From NCBI GenBank assembly GCA_932294295.1, contig OW028580.1, forward strand, positions 5,370,874 through 5,434,873: a stretch of 64,000 bases of DNA. Direction: 5' to 3'. Made by a program: the position numbers and the translations under genes. Below the pieces are notes generated by a model. The model saw only the letters and a list, made by a program, of their open reading frames with translations, did no database searches and was not told the origin of the DNA. This document shows, in pieces, positions 24,144 through 36,456 of this stretch. Every line of letters begins with the position of its first letter. Within the stretch, counting starts at the first letter, position 1. Source of the DNA: Alitta virens (lineage: Eukaryota > Annelida > Polychaeta > Phyllodocida > Nereididae).

Positions 24144-26155
24144 CTGGTCAATTTAGGACACTGGCCAGGGGATAAGATGTTAGCTAATTGGACGACTAAA
24201 TCTAGAAATAATGTCAATTAGGCCTTGGGGTCAGTGAACAAGATGCTCAGTATCAGACTTATAAAGTAACTTTCGTGAGACAATGAGACTTAGTTTTTCT
24301 TAGAGTCTAAGAAACCAGACACAATTGTTGTCAGGCAGCTGAGTAACCTAATTGTTAAGGATTTATGCTTTGAAAAACTATCCTAGGGAAAACAAGACTT
24401 AGTCTCTGTTTTTATTGCTTACCAATATGTTTACCAATGCAAAGTTATGGTTACAGTTCAGCAAGAAAAGTGTATTTGATGCTGATTACATTATATACCT
24501 GCAACAACAACAACAAAAAATTTAAAAAAAGAGACATAATCTGTGAATTTCAATGCCTTTATTATTGTCAGCCTACAATGTCAGAATCATACTGTGCAAT
24601 TCTGAAAACATGAATGACTCTTAAAACATTCAAGATGGGATGAATACTTTATTTGGTTTATCACAGAAACGGGTAAGTGTGCATTTCACATCATCTTGCT
24701 ATTGTTTCCAAGCAATAAAACACATAATGACATAACATATTACAAAATTAAATGCAGTTCCCACTTGACTACAATAGAAAATGTAATATTTTGGTAAACC
24801 TGTCCAAGCTGGAATGAAAAACTTAAACAAATAATGTAATATGTCATAAACTAAGCAATATATTTGATTATGGTATTCTATACTTTCTGTTTTCTGCCTC
24901 TGCTGATAAGATATATTCAGAATTATTGACAGGGTGACATGTCACAATGTAAACATTGTTCAGTAAACAATGAAGACAATATTATTTCACTGAGTGGCAG
25001 CTTTATTGGTTTCATGTTGTCCGACAAACTGCCTCACGATGAGAGTATTGGTGTGCCTGCAAACGACAGCAATGTTTCGGTCTAGGTTTTATTTACTTTA
25101 CAATTGCTAACTGAATTGATGGTATTACTACACAAAACACTGAATATGTATCATAAAGTAATGTGGGCAAACTAAATAATTATATTTAAATGAGGTTTAA
25201 AGAATTAACGCAGCTCTGATCTCATGGAAGTACACATAAAATGTCTTCTATTATATATAATGTCTGTAGGAATCACTGGCAGTAACCATTCATTGCTAAA
25301 AGAAGAGTAACATAATTTTCCAAGTGCTGTAAGTTAGGCCAACTTCAGTAGTGAGAGTGACTTGTCTAGCCAGTCCATTATAATAGAGTTCACAATGTAC
25401 ACAACCATGCTAGCTTCATGTATGATAACCGATTTGCATAACTAGTAAAATCTGTTTATAGCCTATGTCAAATTGCAAATCCAAATTGACAATGAAGTTT
25501 GTAAAACAATCAATTTACACTTGTTAGACATATAGCTATATTTGAGTGTGGTTGTCACAAGTTGAGTGACAGAGAAAACCAATGGTCACTTCTATGTTTT
25601 ATCTGATTGCAATGGGAAAAGCAGTGGTCACTGCAATAATGTATCCAATTGCATTGGTTTGATAAGTCATGGTATAATCACTTGTGCCTGATCAAACACT
25701 ACATCCACTTGCTATAGCCTGTAAAAGTATCTTTGTTCATCAATTGGTATTTCCTTCATTGTTTTATACAGGTTTGTCTTGCGAGTGATGTATGTGAACA
25801 TTTATCACAGTCCATCAGACACCGTTGTGGTAAATCCACTCAGTCTGTTAATCAGCACATGATCTGTCAACTTTTTTGACGTTGTACTCACCACAAGGGC
25901 TTGAAGACTTGATTTACCAAGTCAAAATCCCTATTGATTAGCACGCTGATATATCCTCTAAATATGTTAAACAGCGACACTATTAGTCCGAGAAGATCTG
26001 CCCGAGATGCCGATTTCTGTCACCATTGTAGTGGGACTTAGTGAAATGTAACTAGTGGATCTTTCGGGGGATAGGTATCGAGTTGGGTGAAGCATGTCTG
26101 GAGATTCATTCAAAGATAACATTGAACCGCCTTGAAAACGACTCGGCGGGCCAAG

Positions 26156-26312
26156 ATGGCTGGGACTGTAGGCGATGGTTGTTGTGTCACAGTATGCCGA
26201 TGTGTAGAACTGAAAAAGTAAGGAAAAATGTCAAATACATGTACACGATTATTTTCCATTGTATCCTTTACTGCAGTGCATTTCAGGAAACACTAACTCG
26301 TAGACATGGAAA
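26156..26312 (+). CDS. Candidate plus-strand first exons, unit B copy
   Basis: Counterpart of 6151-6307 with the same predicted peptide from both short exons. The intron carries substitutions and the second donor is GTATAC. Without splicing the reading frame stops soon after, so the call depends on transcript evidence. Confidence 0.22.
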
Positions 26313-27380
26313 GTATACTGGTGCATCACATGAATCGAAGACTCCCATTGGCTGATGGACTGCCTTTGCCGATGGAAGTCCTTCATTCACATGACGTCCT
26401 CTGGAGTTTTGTTTTGAAGCTAATAAACAGTCTGAAGCTTACCCAATTTCCAACTGAAAGAGGCAGATGTAAGGATGAGATAGTTGGCTTTACAGCAATA
26501 GAACTTATTATTTATTCCAAATGCAACTGGTCTATGACTTGCCTTAGCATACAGTCTGAATACTAGACGCAACCAATTTTGGACATTACACAAAGATTTT
26601 CTCACTCTTTGTGCCAAGACATTGTGAGGAGTTATGTATTGCCAAGAGGCATCCCACCTATGCAGATACAGCATGAAGCACTCACTACCCATTGATAAAT
26701 GTCTCCACTGTCCCAGTATGGTATGGTCTATAAGTACCATTTTGTTGCACATTTTATGCCTGCTACCGTTATTGCAAAAATGGGTAGGTGTCAGACTTAC
26801 AGGCAGGAATCCCCATGTATACTGTTAGTAGGGTCCATAATTCACACACTAAATTATTGGTTAAATAAAGTAATATTTATCACATCAGAGTAACATATAT
26901 ATTCTCAGTAGAGAGTAAGGTCACTCAGAGAGTAGGACACCTCTTGGAGAGTAACGTTCAAAACAATATCTTCTCTATGTGTACGGTAACTCTACTCTGA
27001 TTTTCTGAGGGTGAATGTTAAGTACTTCATGAGTGACAAGCCCAGGAAGACCAAAAGAAGCTTTGCCATTTCCTTGACCTTCTTGTCGCCCTTAAAAAGT
27101 CTTAAAAGTCAGACCAGTGGCTTAAGTGACAGTGGGTGTTGCATATCTTATATGGCTTGTTTGGTTCTATGGACTCCATGTTGATCACTCGGACACTGCC
27201 TTAGGTAATTGGTTTTCTTTGTTCACAATTTTCAGGCCATGGTCACTAGGTTTAAAAGTCCATTCTTGCACAATGGTTGATTTTTGTAGCGTCTATTCAT
27301 AAAATCAGTAGTAGAAATAATTATGTTTCAAATTACGATTGTGTGATTAATTCAAATTAAATCGCTCTAAGTTCTATAAT

Positions 27381-27702
27381 AGTGGATTTTCACAGAAGGT
27401 TCTCTGTATTTCCACTGGGTGGCTACCACAAAATTCTCGAATTCTATTGGTTTAAATAGTTCCCGCCCTTGACTCTGATTGGCTGGAGCAAAGTGCATCT
27501 TATCAGGAGTATTTTTAGTGCATTTTCATGTATATTTGACATCTTATCATTTAGTTGACTTCTGTTATATCCCAGAGAAATATATATTTATGGAATCAGT
27601 TAGTTATGACCTACTAAGTCTGAAAAGCAAAATGAGTAATAACAGGAGAAGAAAGACTTATATCTTGCTGAATTTAGGGCTGCTCAGTGAAAAGACTCTA
27701 CT
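27381..27702 (-). mobile_element. 322-bp MITE, unit B-only insertion (reverse)
   Basis: Reverse-complement relative of 497-818, moderately diverged. Unit A has an unoccupied site near 7383-7385 (tatgattggggta). It keeps the CCAAT/E2F-like cluster (ctattgg...gttcccgccc...gattggctgg). Confidence 0.75.
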
Positions 27703-27761
27703 GGGGTATGTCAATCCACTGGCATGCTATTTAATGGCCTCCATTTATCCTGGTAGGCCTA

Positions 27762-27882
27762 ACCAAGATAGCATTCCAAATCGCGCCAGTGTCATTTCTG
27801 TGTCGCTCGCTATCGGTACAACATCATTCTAACATTGCCGACGTTGCGCCAATGTTGATAAGCTTTGGAATGCTACCCGAGA
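27762..27882. mobile_element. Short MITE with 'gatagcattcc' inverted ends, unit B
   Basis: Counterpart of 7444-7564 with several substitutions. Confidence 0.55.
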
Positions 27883-28378
27883 GGCAAGGTGGTCATTCAT
27901 GGAAATAAGGCCATGACCAAATGTCATTATATGACTGGCCAGAATGCCTCCAAACACAAAGTGAAAAAGGCAAAGCTGAAGAAATTCACAACAGCAAAAG
28001 ATAGACAGATATGGAAGACCAAGATGGCCTCCACCCTTTTGAGGCATTGCATGTAGAAGTCAAAGAGGACATCTTTATGCTATCTGTCCATGACACCCAG
28101 TGTGTCCATGACAAAGATGAGTGATAACCTCCGCACAGTAAGGTCACAACTGTTGAGTGATAAACCTCAATGGTCATCTAGTGTCAACATGAAAGTGTGT
28201 CAATATCATGATTCTGGTCATGCTGAGGGAAGCAATCCCAAGAGCTGGTCACATGAGCCCATAGCCACATTGGTGCTTTTCAGTAAGTCAGTAAGGCTGC
28301 AGATCATCTGAGGATAGTTTATGGGTGCTGCAGATCATATTGTTATTCGTGAGCAGGTTCTTCAATCTGGTTCATCAT

Positions 28379-28522
28379 GGGTCCCGGGTTCAATTCCCAG
28401 TCGAGCCTATGTTGGATGGCTGTTTCATCCTTCGTCTCATTGCAATGGTCCCTACCTGTCCTGATTAGCCCATCAGGTTGAGAAATATAGGACGTAAAGC
28501 CCTAATCCCCCACCACCACCAC
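28379..28522 (+). mobile_element. tRNA-derived SINE, 5' truncated, unit B
   Basis: Counterpart of 8110-8252. Confidence 0.75.
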
Positions 28523-29120
28523 TTGCTAATCTGACTTAACCATTGAAATCGGGTCAATATTAGGTAAAAATACCCTTGTGGGTCATAAATTGATAGATGT
28601 TGATAAAAGAGCAATATTAATGCTAAAGTCGATTGTAGACAATTATATGGTGAGGTTTATATCAGCAACCGCCCTCAGTCGACCTCACACCATACCTTTT
28701 GTCAGCAGGTTATTTTCTATCTAGAACTTTCTCAACTATACAGGTAGCATGCAGCTGTTACCGTCACACCGCGTCAACACTGACGAATCCAATGCCATCT
28801 CAGCCTGTAGCCAACCTCTGGAACAGTAGTTTCAGGAGGCTCTGCTCAGTGCCCCCAAGCAGTGGCTGCGTTGGCACCAACAACCTTGCACGTACACGTC
28901 CAGCACTTATCCACTGAACTATGGCATGCAATTTACATGGTATCAATTACCTGGTGCCTCTTCTGGTCTAAATATATCAATTTCCTTAAGAAATTTAGTT
29001 GATAACGTTTAAAAAATTGTTGCCATGAATGTTCTGACAACATCCCCCCACTCAGGCAAAATACTTCATCGGGCTTAACATTGGACCGACAGTAGTCCTT
29101 GATGACCAACATTGGAATGG

Positions 29121-29315
29121 TGTGGGTGAGGTGGGTGATTAGGGCTTTACGTCCTGTATTTCTGCACCTGATGGGCTAATTAGGATAGGCAGGGACCATT
29201 GCAATGAGATGAAGGATGAAACAGCCATCCAACTTAGGCTCGACCGGGAATTGAACCCGGGACCCAGCGGTTGGAAGCCCATAGTGCTACCTCTGAGCTA
29301 GGCCCCGCCCCACTC
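29121..29315 (-). mobile_element. Full-length tRNA-derived SINE with TSD, unit B
   Basis: Counterpart of 8856-9050 with the same attggaatgg duplications. Confidence 0.85.
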
Positions 29316-30479
29316 ATTGGAATGGCGTAGACCTGATTTAGGATGCTATATGGGTAACTAAGAAAAGACTAATCCAGATAGCAGGCCTCATTGACTCAAT
29401 GTAAGCCCAATGATGACTGCTGTGAAACATCATCAAAATGATACGTGTTGTTGGCTCGGGAAGATTTAGAATAAGATTTCAGCATTGTTTTGATTGCCAT
29501 CTGAGCAAGTTAACGTCAGTATCCTTCATGAAATTTAAAGCAGTGAGACTTTATTTTGATTTCTTTTGTAAGCATTCGTGGAATTTTCATTAAGCTGACG
29601 AGTCCCAATCAATGATAAAACTAGTAAAAGAATGAGCCATTCAGACTGCAAGCTACAGAATTCCGACACATTTCAGCTAGTTCCCTGAAAGCTATAGTTG
29701 TTATTATCTGCATTGGCTGTAATTTCTCATCTGGACTGTTGTCCTTATGTATGCTGCCAATCTACAGCCGAGTTTTTGTTAGTTTTCGAATACACAAGAA
29801 TATTTATTAGGGACAGCGGGGCACCTTGAGTCACTTTTTACATACATTTTGTATGTGCAGACTACATTTTGTATATGCAGACTAAATTTTTTATGGTCAC
29901 TGCAGTCATCTAGAAACAGACTAAATATCTGGTCATAATTTCAAAAATGTTCAATGACCTTATATCTTCTCACAGTTGTAACTATGCATATTAATTAGAT
30001 GCAGACAATATCTATTGGGTAGGCAGCTCTAGTAGTAGTAGTAGTAGTAAAATTGTATTTAATGTCGTTTTTGATCAGAGTCAAAATAATACATACAATT
30101 AAAATACAATCATGACAAAATAATGACTCAAGCAAATGCATCTGTATGCCTATTCTACAAAACGATATAGTAACAAGAATACAAATTTTCAAATAAAGTA
30201 AAAATAAAGAGAGCATCTAAGAATTTCGACTATTGATAATGTTACATGGTGCTACAGTTTCAGCACCAAGGTTAAATACAGTGTCTTTGGAGTGTAGCAC
30301 CAGTGTTGTCTGGTCTAGTTATCTTGATATTGAATTGAATAAAGTTGTTGCTGAACATACTGGTAGTCGTATACAAAAAAGGAACCAGAATATCATATCG
30401 AAACTGTATCTTTCTTCCATATTTTCTGCTCAGGTGAAAGCTAAGAAACTGTAGCGACTGTAGCCAGTATACATTCGCA

Positions 30480-30764
30480 ATGCGCTCGATACGTGTTATT
30501 CTCTGTCCTTACTCAGTAAATATGGAAGACAATAGCACAAAGCACCATCATCTTCTCTTACAAATATGCAAAGGCTTAGTCTGCGGAAAGTTGTGTGCCA
30601 TTTTACCAAGGGTCAATCATGCGCTGTGCATAGGTGGGCTGGGCATATTGCCTTTGGGATATATGGTTGCTGTCTTTAGTCTGTCGTGTAGTTACATAAA
30701 TGGCATAGAAGCTTTCCTAATCCAACAAGCTTTCTTCATCATATTGTTTATATGTTGGGAATAA
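30480..30764 (+). CDS. Unknown ORF, open only in unit B
   Basis: 94-codon ORF starting ATGCGCTCG; an inner ATG gives MEDNSTKHHH. The second half is hydrophobic and could span a membrane. Unit A carries TGA instead of TTA in the same frame. No family recognised; it may be chance or the remains of an exon. Confidence 0.15.
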   Translation: MRSIRVILCPYSVNMEDNSTKHHHLLLQICKGLVCGKLCAILPRVNHALCIGGLGILPLGYMVAVFSLSCSYINGIEAFLIQQAFFIILFICWE

Positions 30765-31242
30765 TCTTAAGGATGACAGTTAGCAGTGTATGATAGGGTA
30801 GTTATGTAATGACATACATACCATTGGTATCAAAGTCATGCCACTTAACTCGAATGACAGTATAAATATTTCAAACTTTCTGCTAGCAAGTTAACTTTCG
30901 GTAATATTTCGTTGAATTTGTACACATTCATTATTTCATGGTGTACAAATGATTTCCGTAATTATGTTTAATTTTGGTCCCACTGTAAATCTAGGAAGAA
31001 CTACTGACAAAATCTTTTCAATCCACATTAAAGAAATTGCTAAACGTCTAACCCATTTAGATTTAAAGAAAAAATAATACTATGCACAGAGAGAAAAGAA
31101 AGCAGTCCACAGGTAATAGATTCTAAAGATTATGTACACTTTTTTCAGCAGTGTCTCTCTAGATGTACCTATGTACAGTATTGATATTCACCCTTTAAAG
31201 TTAATGTAAATAACTAGTGTGCCATGGATAATTTTCAAAACT

Positions 31243-31566
31243 TCAGTTAAAATGGTTCCAAACTACTCTACAGTCTACATGCTCCAACCATACTGCATCA
31301 AACTGGCTTTGCAGTGATTGAAAAACAATCCCATTTGATTTTTCATTAAAATAATCTTTAAGTACATTTTTACAAAACACTCTTAACAATAAAGCTGCTA
31401 GATTTGAAGGATGGGCCAACTCGACTAATGTTTTGACTCTTTCAAAAGTATCCCCATTTATCATCATAAAGCAAATGTCTGGCCAAGACCTAAAATGTGT
31501 TCTGTAAATTAAATCAACGTTGTGAGGGTGGAAATCTTTGAATGGCAATGCATAAGAATTAGTCAC
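31243..31566 (-). CDS. Unknown ORF fragment, weak BEN-domain resemblance
   Basis: Open for 107 codons but beginning with GTG, so it is probably a fragment or an exon rather than a complete gene. An acceptor-like sequence (gatttaatttacag) occurs at its 5' part. The middle (LAHPSNLAALLLRVFCKNVL followed by a hydrophilic stretch and a W-rich end) faintly recalls the helical core of BEN domains, but I see no diagnostic motif and rate this as a guess. The unit A copy is disrupted. It could equally be a piece of a transposon. Confidence 0.22.
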   Translation of the reverse strand: MTNSYALPFKDFHPHNVDLIYRTHFRSWPDICFMMINGDTFERVKTLVELAHPSNLAALLLRVFCKNVLKDYFNEKSNGIVFQSLQSQFDAVWLEHVDCRVVWNHFN

Positions 31567-32066
31567 ATTAGGAGATATGGCTATGGACTTATGAAGTTTA
31601 ATGCAAAGAGTTCTAGTGGATTTAGCAATAGTTGTAATGGATACGACTAAAATGAATCATCGAATTATGACTTCATCATACCAAATTGGGCCAATGTTGG
31701 GCCAATAAGCAAGGGGCCAAAGTTTATTCAAGAATGCCGAGAACTGTGCCAACATAAGGCCAACAGCAAGCTGTATACATTTTAATATTACCTAAACAAT
31801 TTTTTTTATGTTGAATTAGAATCATATTAATATTATCATCAGTTTTGGTGTTGTACTTTAATTAATTAGTATTTGACAAAAATCTGGTCGACCACCTCCT
31901 AAAGACTTGTATAAATAACCTGCATTGTCATTGCCAGTCTTCATTATTAAAACGTGAGTTCTATTATAATCTGTTAATATCATTTAGCCACAAAAACAAA
32001 GTGACAATCACATGAAAAACAATCTATTGGCAATGGCTTTGATTAGGCTATTTATCAAAATGAAAA

Positions 32067-32222
32067 ATGGCTGACAAAGTAACAAACCTTATCTTGACAA
32101 TGGTGAACACAGCAAGCTCCAACACAGGCCAAAACCATTGACGTCACCAGGCACGTGATGCACAATGTTAGTGTCGTTACCATGGCAACATAGAGTCTGG
32201 TCACGTGACGTGCGCTTGCGCA
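32067..32222. promoter_or_regulatory. Promoter-like cluster, unit B copy
   Basis: TGACGTCA 32139-32146, CACGTG about 32152-32157, X-box 32176-32189, GTCACGTGAC 32200-32209 and the NRF1-like motif 32211-32222 are all retained, although bases between them have changed (for example caagcac to caggcac). Confidence 0.5.
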
Positions 32223-32640
32223 GGTTGAATGGTTCAATAACAAGGCACTTCCATTGTCTCTGAAAAGGGAAATTCGAGAAATGATAAATGGACTTTTTTA
32301 ATAGTGGAATTCTAAAAGCTGTCATTTAATTATTAGAGCAATAAAAAGCTGTTCTCAGGAATGAAATCACTGTTTTACTTTCATTGTTTCATAAACGTAG
32401 CTGCAAAATTTTCGTTTCAGGGCATGTATAAGTGAGAACCCTGGTCAAAATCAATTTGATTATGTTAAGTAATAACAGCATGCTTTATTTCAATAACTCT
32501 TCTTTCTTGTTTTTTTGATCGATATATTTACATGAGATACCATTTTTATATATCATGATCATTGACAATTTGACATTGACAGTTCTTTTAACAGTCTTCA
32601 ATATATATTTCAGTCCTATCATACCTAATTTCTATATCTT

Positions 32641-32848
32641 ATTAACCCAAACAGCATTCCTAATCGGCCCAGCATCCCAGATAGCATTCCAAATCGACCC
32701 AGCATTGTTTCCATATGGGCCATTGTTGTTACAACATCGTATTAATATTGCAAACATCGCGCCAACATTGAAACGATTTAGAATGCTATCTGGGTTCAAA
32801 TGATTTGGAATGCTATCTGGGTTGAAATGATTTAGAATGCTATCTTGG
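32641..32848. mobile_element. 'gatagcattcc' MITE with 3-copy 27-bp repeat, unit B
   Basis: Counterpart of 12331-12643; right-end repeat copies at 32768-32794, 32795-32821 and 32822-32848. Confidence 0.75.
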
Positions 32849-33813
32849 TATAATGATTAGTGGATGGTGATGAGATATTGCACCCCATACAATGTCACCT
32901 GTACAGAGCAGGCAAGCCAAATATTGGGCAATATTTTTACCCAGCCAGAGGAGGCAAAGAAAGCCAATGCTTTGCTAACTAAACCAGACAAATGGCTTCC
33001 TTAACAGTCAACGGAGACACCAAATCCTACTTTCTGAGTGATTAAAACTTGCAAGCACAGAGGCACGCCAGTTTTCCATTGCTCTTCTTTTGTGTTTTTG
33101 CAGCCAGATTAGTTTCTTTGTCCTCCTTTAAAACATGTCTCTACTCCACCTCTGTCTTCTGTTTTGTCTATTTCTTTGGCTGACAAAGATGTATCGGCCC
33201 TGGTAACATTGCTTACCTTGCCCCATAAAAAACTTTCTAAATAACAAAATGCCATTCTTGTGTGAACTTATTTTAATGGAATGGTTTTTCCAAATTCCAA
33301 GGCTAAATTTTCGGACTTTTCAAGGCACAAGGCATGAGGCGATCCTTATTTTACGTTGAGTACAGTAAACCGTAAACACAACAGAAACACAAGTACTTTA
33401 TTTTCCAAGAATATCATTAAAATTTGTGACCAAAATTTGAATTCACCTCAACACCAATATCACTAAATGATGCATTATTTCACAGCCTTTTCCTCTTAGT
33501 CCCTTTCAAAATGAATACTATTTATTTTCCAGCACAAGTTATACATGTAACTTAAGACAATTTTCCTATGAGATGGACAAAAAAAAAAGCTACATATCTG
33601 CATGAAAATGACATCAGCAATGGCGATGACAATGAAACTTTATTAATTTGCCTCACTGGTAAGACATTGTCTATTAAATTATTTGAGTCACATGCCTCTA
33701 AAACAACATGAATGTTCTGAACAAGGTCACATTGTAAAATTAGCAATTAATGGAGAAAAAACACCGCATGCAATCTAAAATCAGGAGACTGCAAAAATAT
33801 ATTTTACAGTTAA

Positions 33814-34330
33814 AGCTGCATTGTCAGTCGGTTTTTGTACAACCTGAAAAGCTATCCAAATAAAAAAAAAAGCTTCTAAATGATAAATTAAACAACTAAA
33901 ATTGTCTAGACTGATATAAATTATGAAATATCACAGGAATCTACTCGATCGGCTTTGTTTACATTTTAGCTAATTATGCATAGGAATGTACTGGAGAGCA
34001 TCGCTGATTCACGACTTCAGAGTCATTCATACAAAAATGAGATCGGAGTTGTAAATACATTTTTGTACATAAGGACCAAAATTGAAGGAGCTGTTTAATA
34101 AAATGTATCACGAAGGGAGGACACTAATGACGTTCATTTGTGCACCATGCGATGTAAACAAACCAGCAATTTTTGATGGGATGAAAAATTAAATGCCAGG
34201 TGAAGTTTATTTATTTCTTAGAGAAACTGTAAACCCAGCAAAACTCAGATGGTAGGTAATCAGTATTAAGAAGAAAATTAATTGAATGCAATAGATTTTG
34301 GCCACTGTCATTTTGACAGACAGTGCACCT
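33814..34330. mobile_element. 517-bp MITE in a TTAA site (unit B only)
   Basis: Flanked by TTAA at 33810-33813 and 34331-34334; unit A has a single TTAA at 13605-13608 with the same flanks. Inverted ends agctgcattgtcagtc and aggtgcactgtctgtc match at 14 of 16. TTAA duplication is typical of piggyBac-type transposases. A shorter relative is at 57732-58111. Confidence 0.85.
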
Positions 34331-34633
34331 TTAAAAGGCCTGCTTTAAATGACCACTGCATTCCAATTCCCAATGGCCTGAATTGCGTTTGTTTTACCGC
34401 TTCATTTAACGCTTTATGAGTTTTAGGGGGCATCCACGTCAGCGTTTATTAAAAAATAAGAACTTAGTTGATGTCTCCTGACCAAAGGTAAAGAGTATAT
34501 AAGTATTTTGACTTTTTTATTTTATTTTATTTATTAACCGCTTATATTATGTGTAATAACGTACATTTCTTTAGTTGTTCCTTGTAATTTGCTGCTTTTG
34601 TTTTTTAAATATTTATTTGGTCAAATAAATACA

Positions 34634-34664
<31 letters not shown>

Positions 34665-34702
34665 TGTCTCTCTGTCTCTCTGTCTCTCTGTTTCTCTCTC
34701 TA
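34634..34702. repeat. (CT)n-rich microsatellite, unit B
   Basis: tctctctgtctctctg repeats; left border of the unit B-specific segment. Confidence 0.85.
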
Positions 34703-35429
34703 CTTAACTTAAAATGTAATTTTTATCCCTTGGGTGATCACTTAACACAGGTTTGACATGTATAAATAAAGGTTTTAGTTTTCGGTCTACTCCCTCCTTC
34801 TGGATTATGTAGGTGTAATGGCAGTGCATTTTCAAAAGCAAATTACAAATGAGTAGGCATGTTATACCATAAAGGCAAGAACTTATTTTGAAGAGAAAGC
34901 TTAAAAAGCATGATGAAATCACGCAGCATAATTAGCGCGATTACCATTACATAATAATTATACCATAGATTATACAAAGGATAATGGGGGTGGTACTGTA
35001 ATTAGCATTTGTAGAAGGCAACCTGGCTGTTTATGTCACTGAAAATCTATTCAACTCAGATCCTCTAAAAGACATTTTGACTCTGCCAAAAACTATTTTG
35101 ACTAACAACTCAGTTAGCATTTTCTAACAACTTACATGCAGTCAGCCTTAGTCATTTTATGTAAATTGACATGTTTTTGAATTCTAAGCTAGTCATTATG
35201 AATCATTGCTTTAAACAGGCAAGTCTACGTTTCGACTTATTTGCTAGATTAAGCTGAACTTGTTAGTCAAAATTGGCTTTTAAGGGGTCAATAATTCTAT
35301 AGACCCAACCAAAATAAGTGAAGTGAGTGTCAGTCAAAACTGCTTCAAAAGTTAGCCACATTGGCTAGCCATCTACAAGATGTGCTGAAAGGGAGTTTCA
35401 ATTCTTCATTTCTGTCTTTGTGTCTGAAG

Positions 35430-35775
35430 AAGGATTCCAAAATTCCAGAACCTGGAATAACCTACCAAGTAATTTAAAAGAATGCCATACGTTAAATAGC
35501 TTTAAAATACAGCTAAAACATTATATCAAGAATGCAGCCCATGAGTGAACGATACAGTGTTGGTGCTATAACTTGGTTTTTGTGTATTTTATTGTTTGTG
35601 TTTTTTTATTGTTTGTGTATTTTATTGTTTGTATATTTTATTGTTAGTGTATTTATTGTTAATGGTTTTAATTGTTATCAATATTTATGGATTTTATTGT
35701 TTTTTACTGATGTAAAGGGCCCGGGTGTAAAACAGCTGATCTACCCTTTTGAAATATATTTAAAAAAAAAAAATT
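35430..35775 (+). mobile_element. LINE 3' end with poly(A)
   Basis: From about 35450 the frame reads RTWNNLPSNLKECHTLNSFK and ends at a TGA near 35547, the usual C-terminus of CR1/L2-group reverse transcriptases. It is followed by a T-rich 3' UTR (gggcccgggtgtaaaacagc) and an A-run. Strongly 5' truncated. Confidence 0.72.
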
Positions 35776-36363
35776 TTTAAATAAAAGAATATAAAGTGGG
35801 CCAGACAAAAAAAAAACACATGTTTTTTCAGTGACACACACTCAAATCTGTTCTTGGTTAGTAAGATTTCCTCATAAATTTGCAGAAGACACACTGTTTT
35901 CCCACTTCATTTTTATTAATGGCAATAACTAACTAATTATTTTTTGTTCGTATTTGGGTCACACCCTGACAGGCAATTAACCATCTGGATTACTCTTATG
36001 GTTATAGTTGCCATAGAAACAGACTGATAAGAATGTAGTTTATCTTCTGAGCAGTAACATTCATTCTGTAATGCAGGACACTTTTGGGTTTTACCTAGAT
36101 GGCATATCTATCCTCTGTAGAGGATGGACTGATTGGCCACTAAAAACTTTCGCACTCAACATAAAATAATAACGTCACAAAGCAGCGGTATACTCACCTT
36201 CCCTATCCACTCTTTAGGAGTTCATTGTCTTATTTTTGAAGAGAAATGAAGGCAGTGATCTGACGATTGTTATTTGTTCACTAAAAACTACGACAATGAC
36301 GATTTTGCTCAGTGAAACTTTATCGCCATTTTGCACTGAGAATTATTGGAAAATAGATTCTGA

Positions 36364-36456
36364 TGACGTCACAACACTTGAAGTGACGTTGTTGGTTTAT
36401 GACGTCATTGCTAGGTACTCATTTTTTCATCCTCCCAAAAGGCATCATAAACAAAA
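36364..36456 (+). promoter_or_regulatory. CRE-rich promoter-like element
   Basis: Two perfect TGACGTCA sites (36364-36371, 36400-36407) and a partial one (GTGACGTT 36383-36390), then AAAAATGGCGCC at the start codon of the ORF at 36457. An X-box-like GTTGCCATAGAAAC lies upstream at 36007-36020. Exists only in unit B. Confidence 0.45.
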
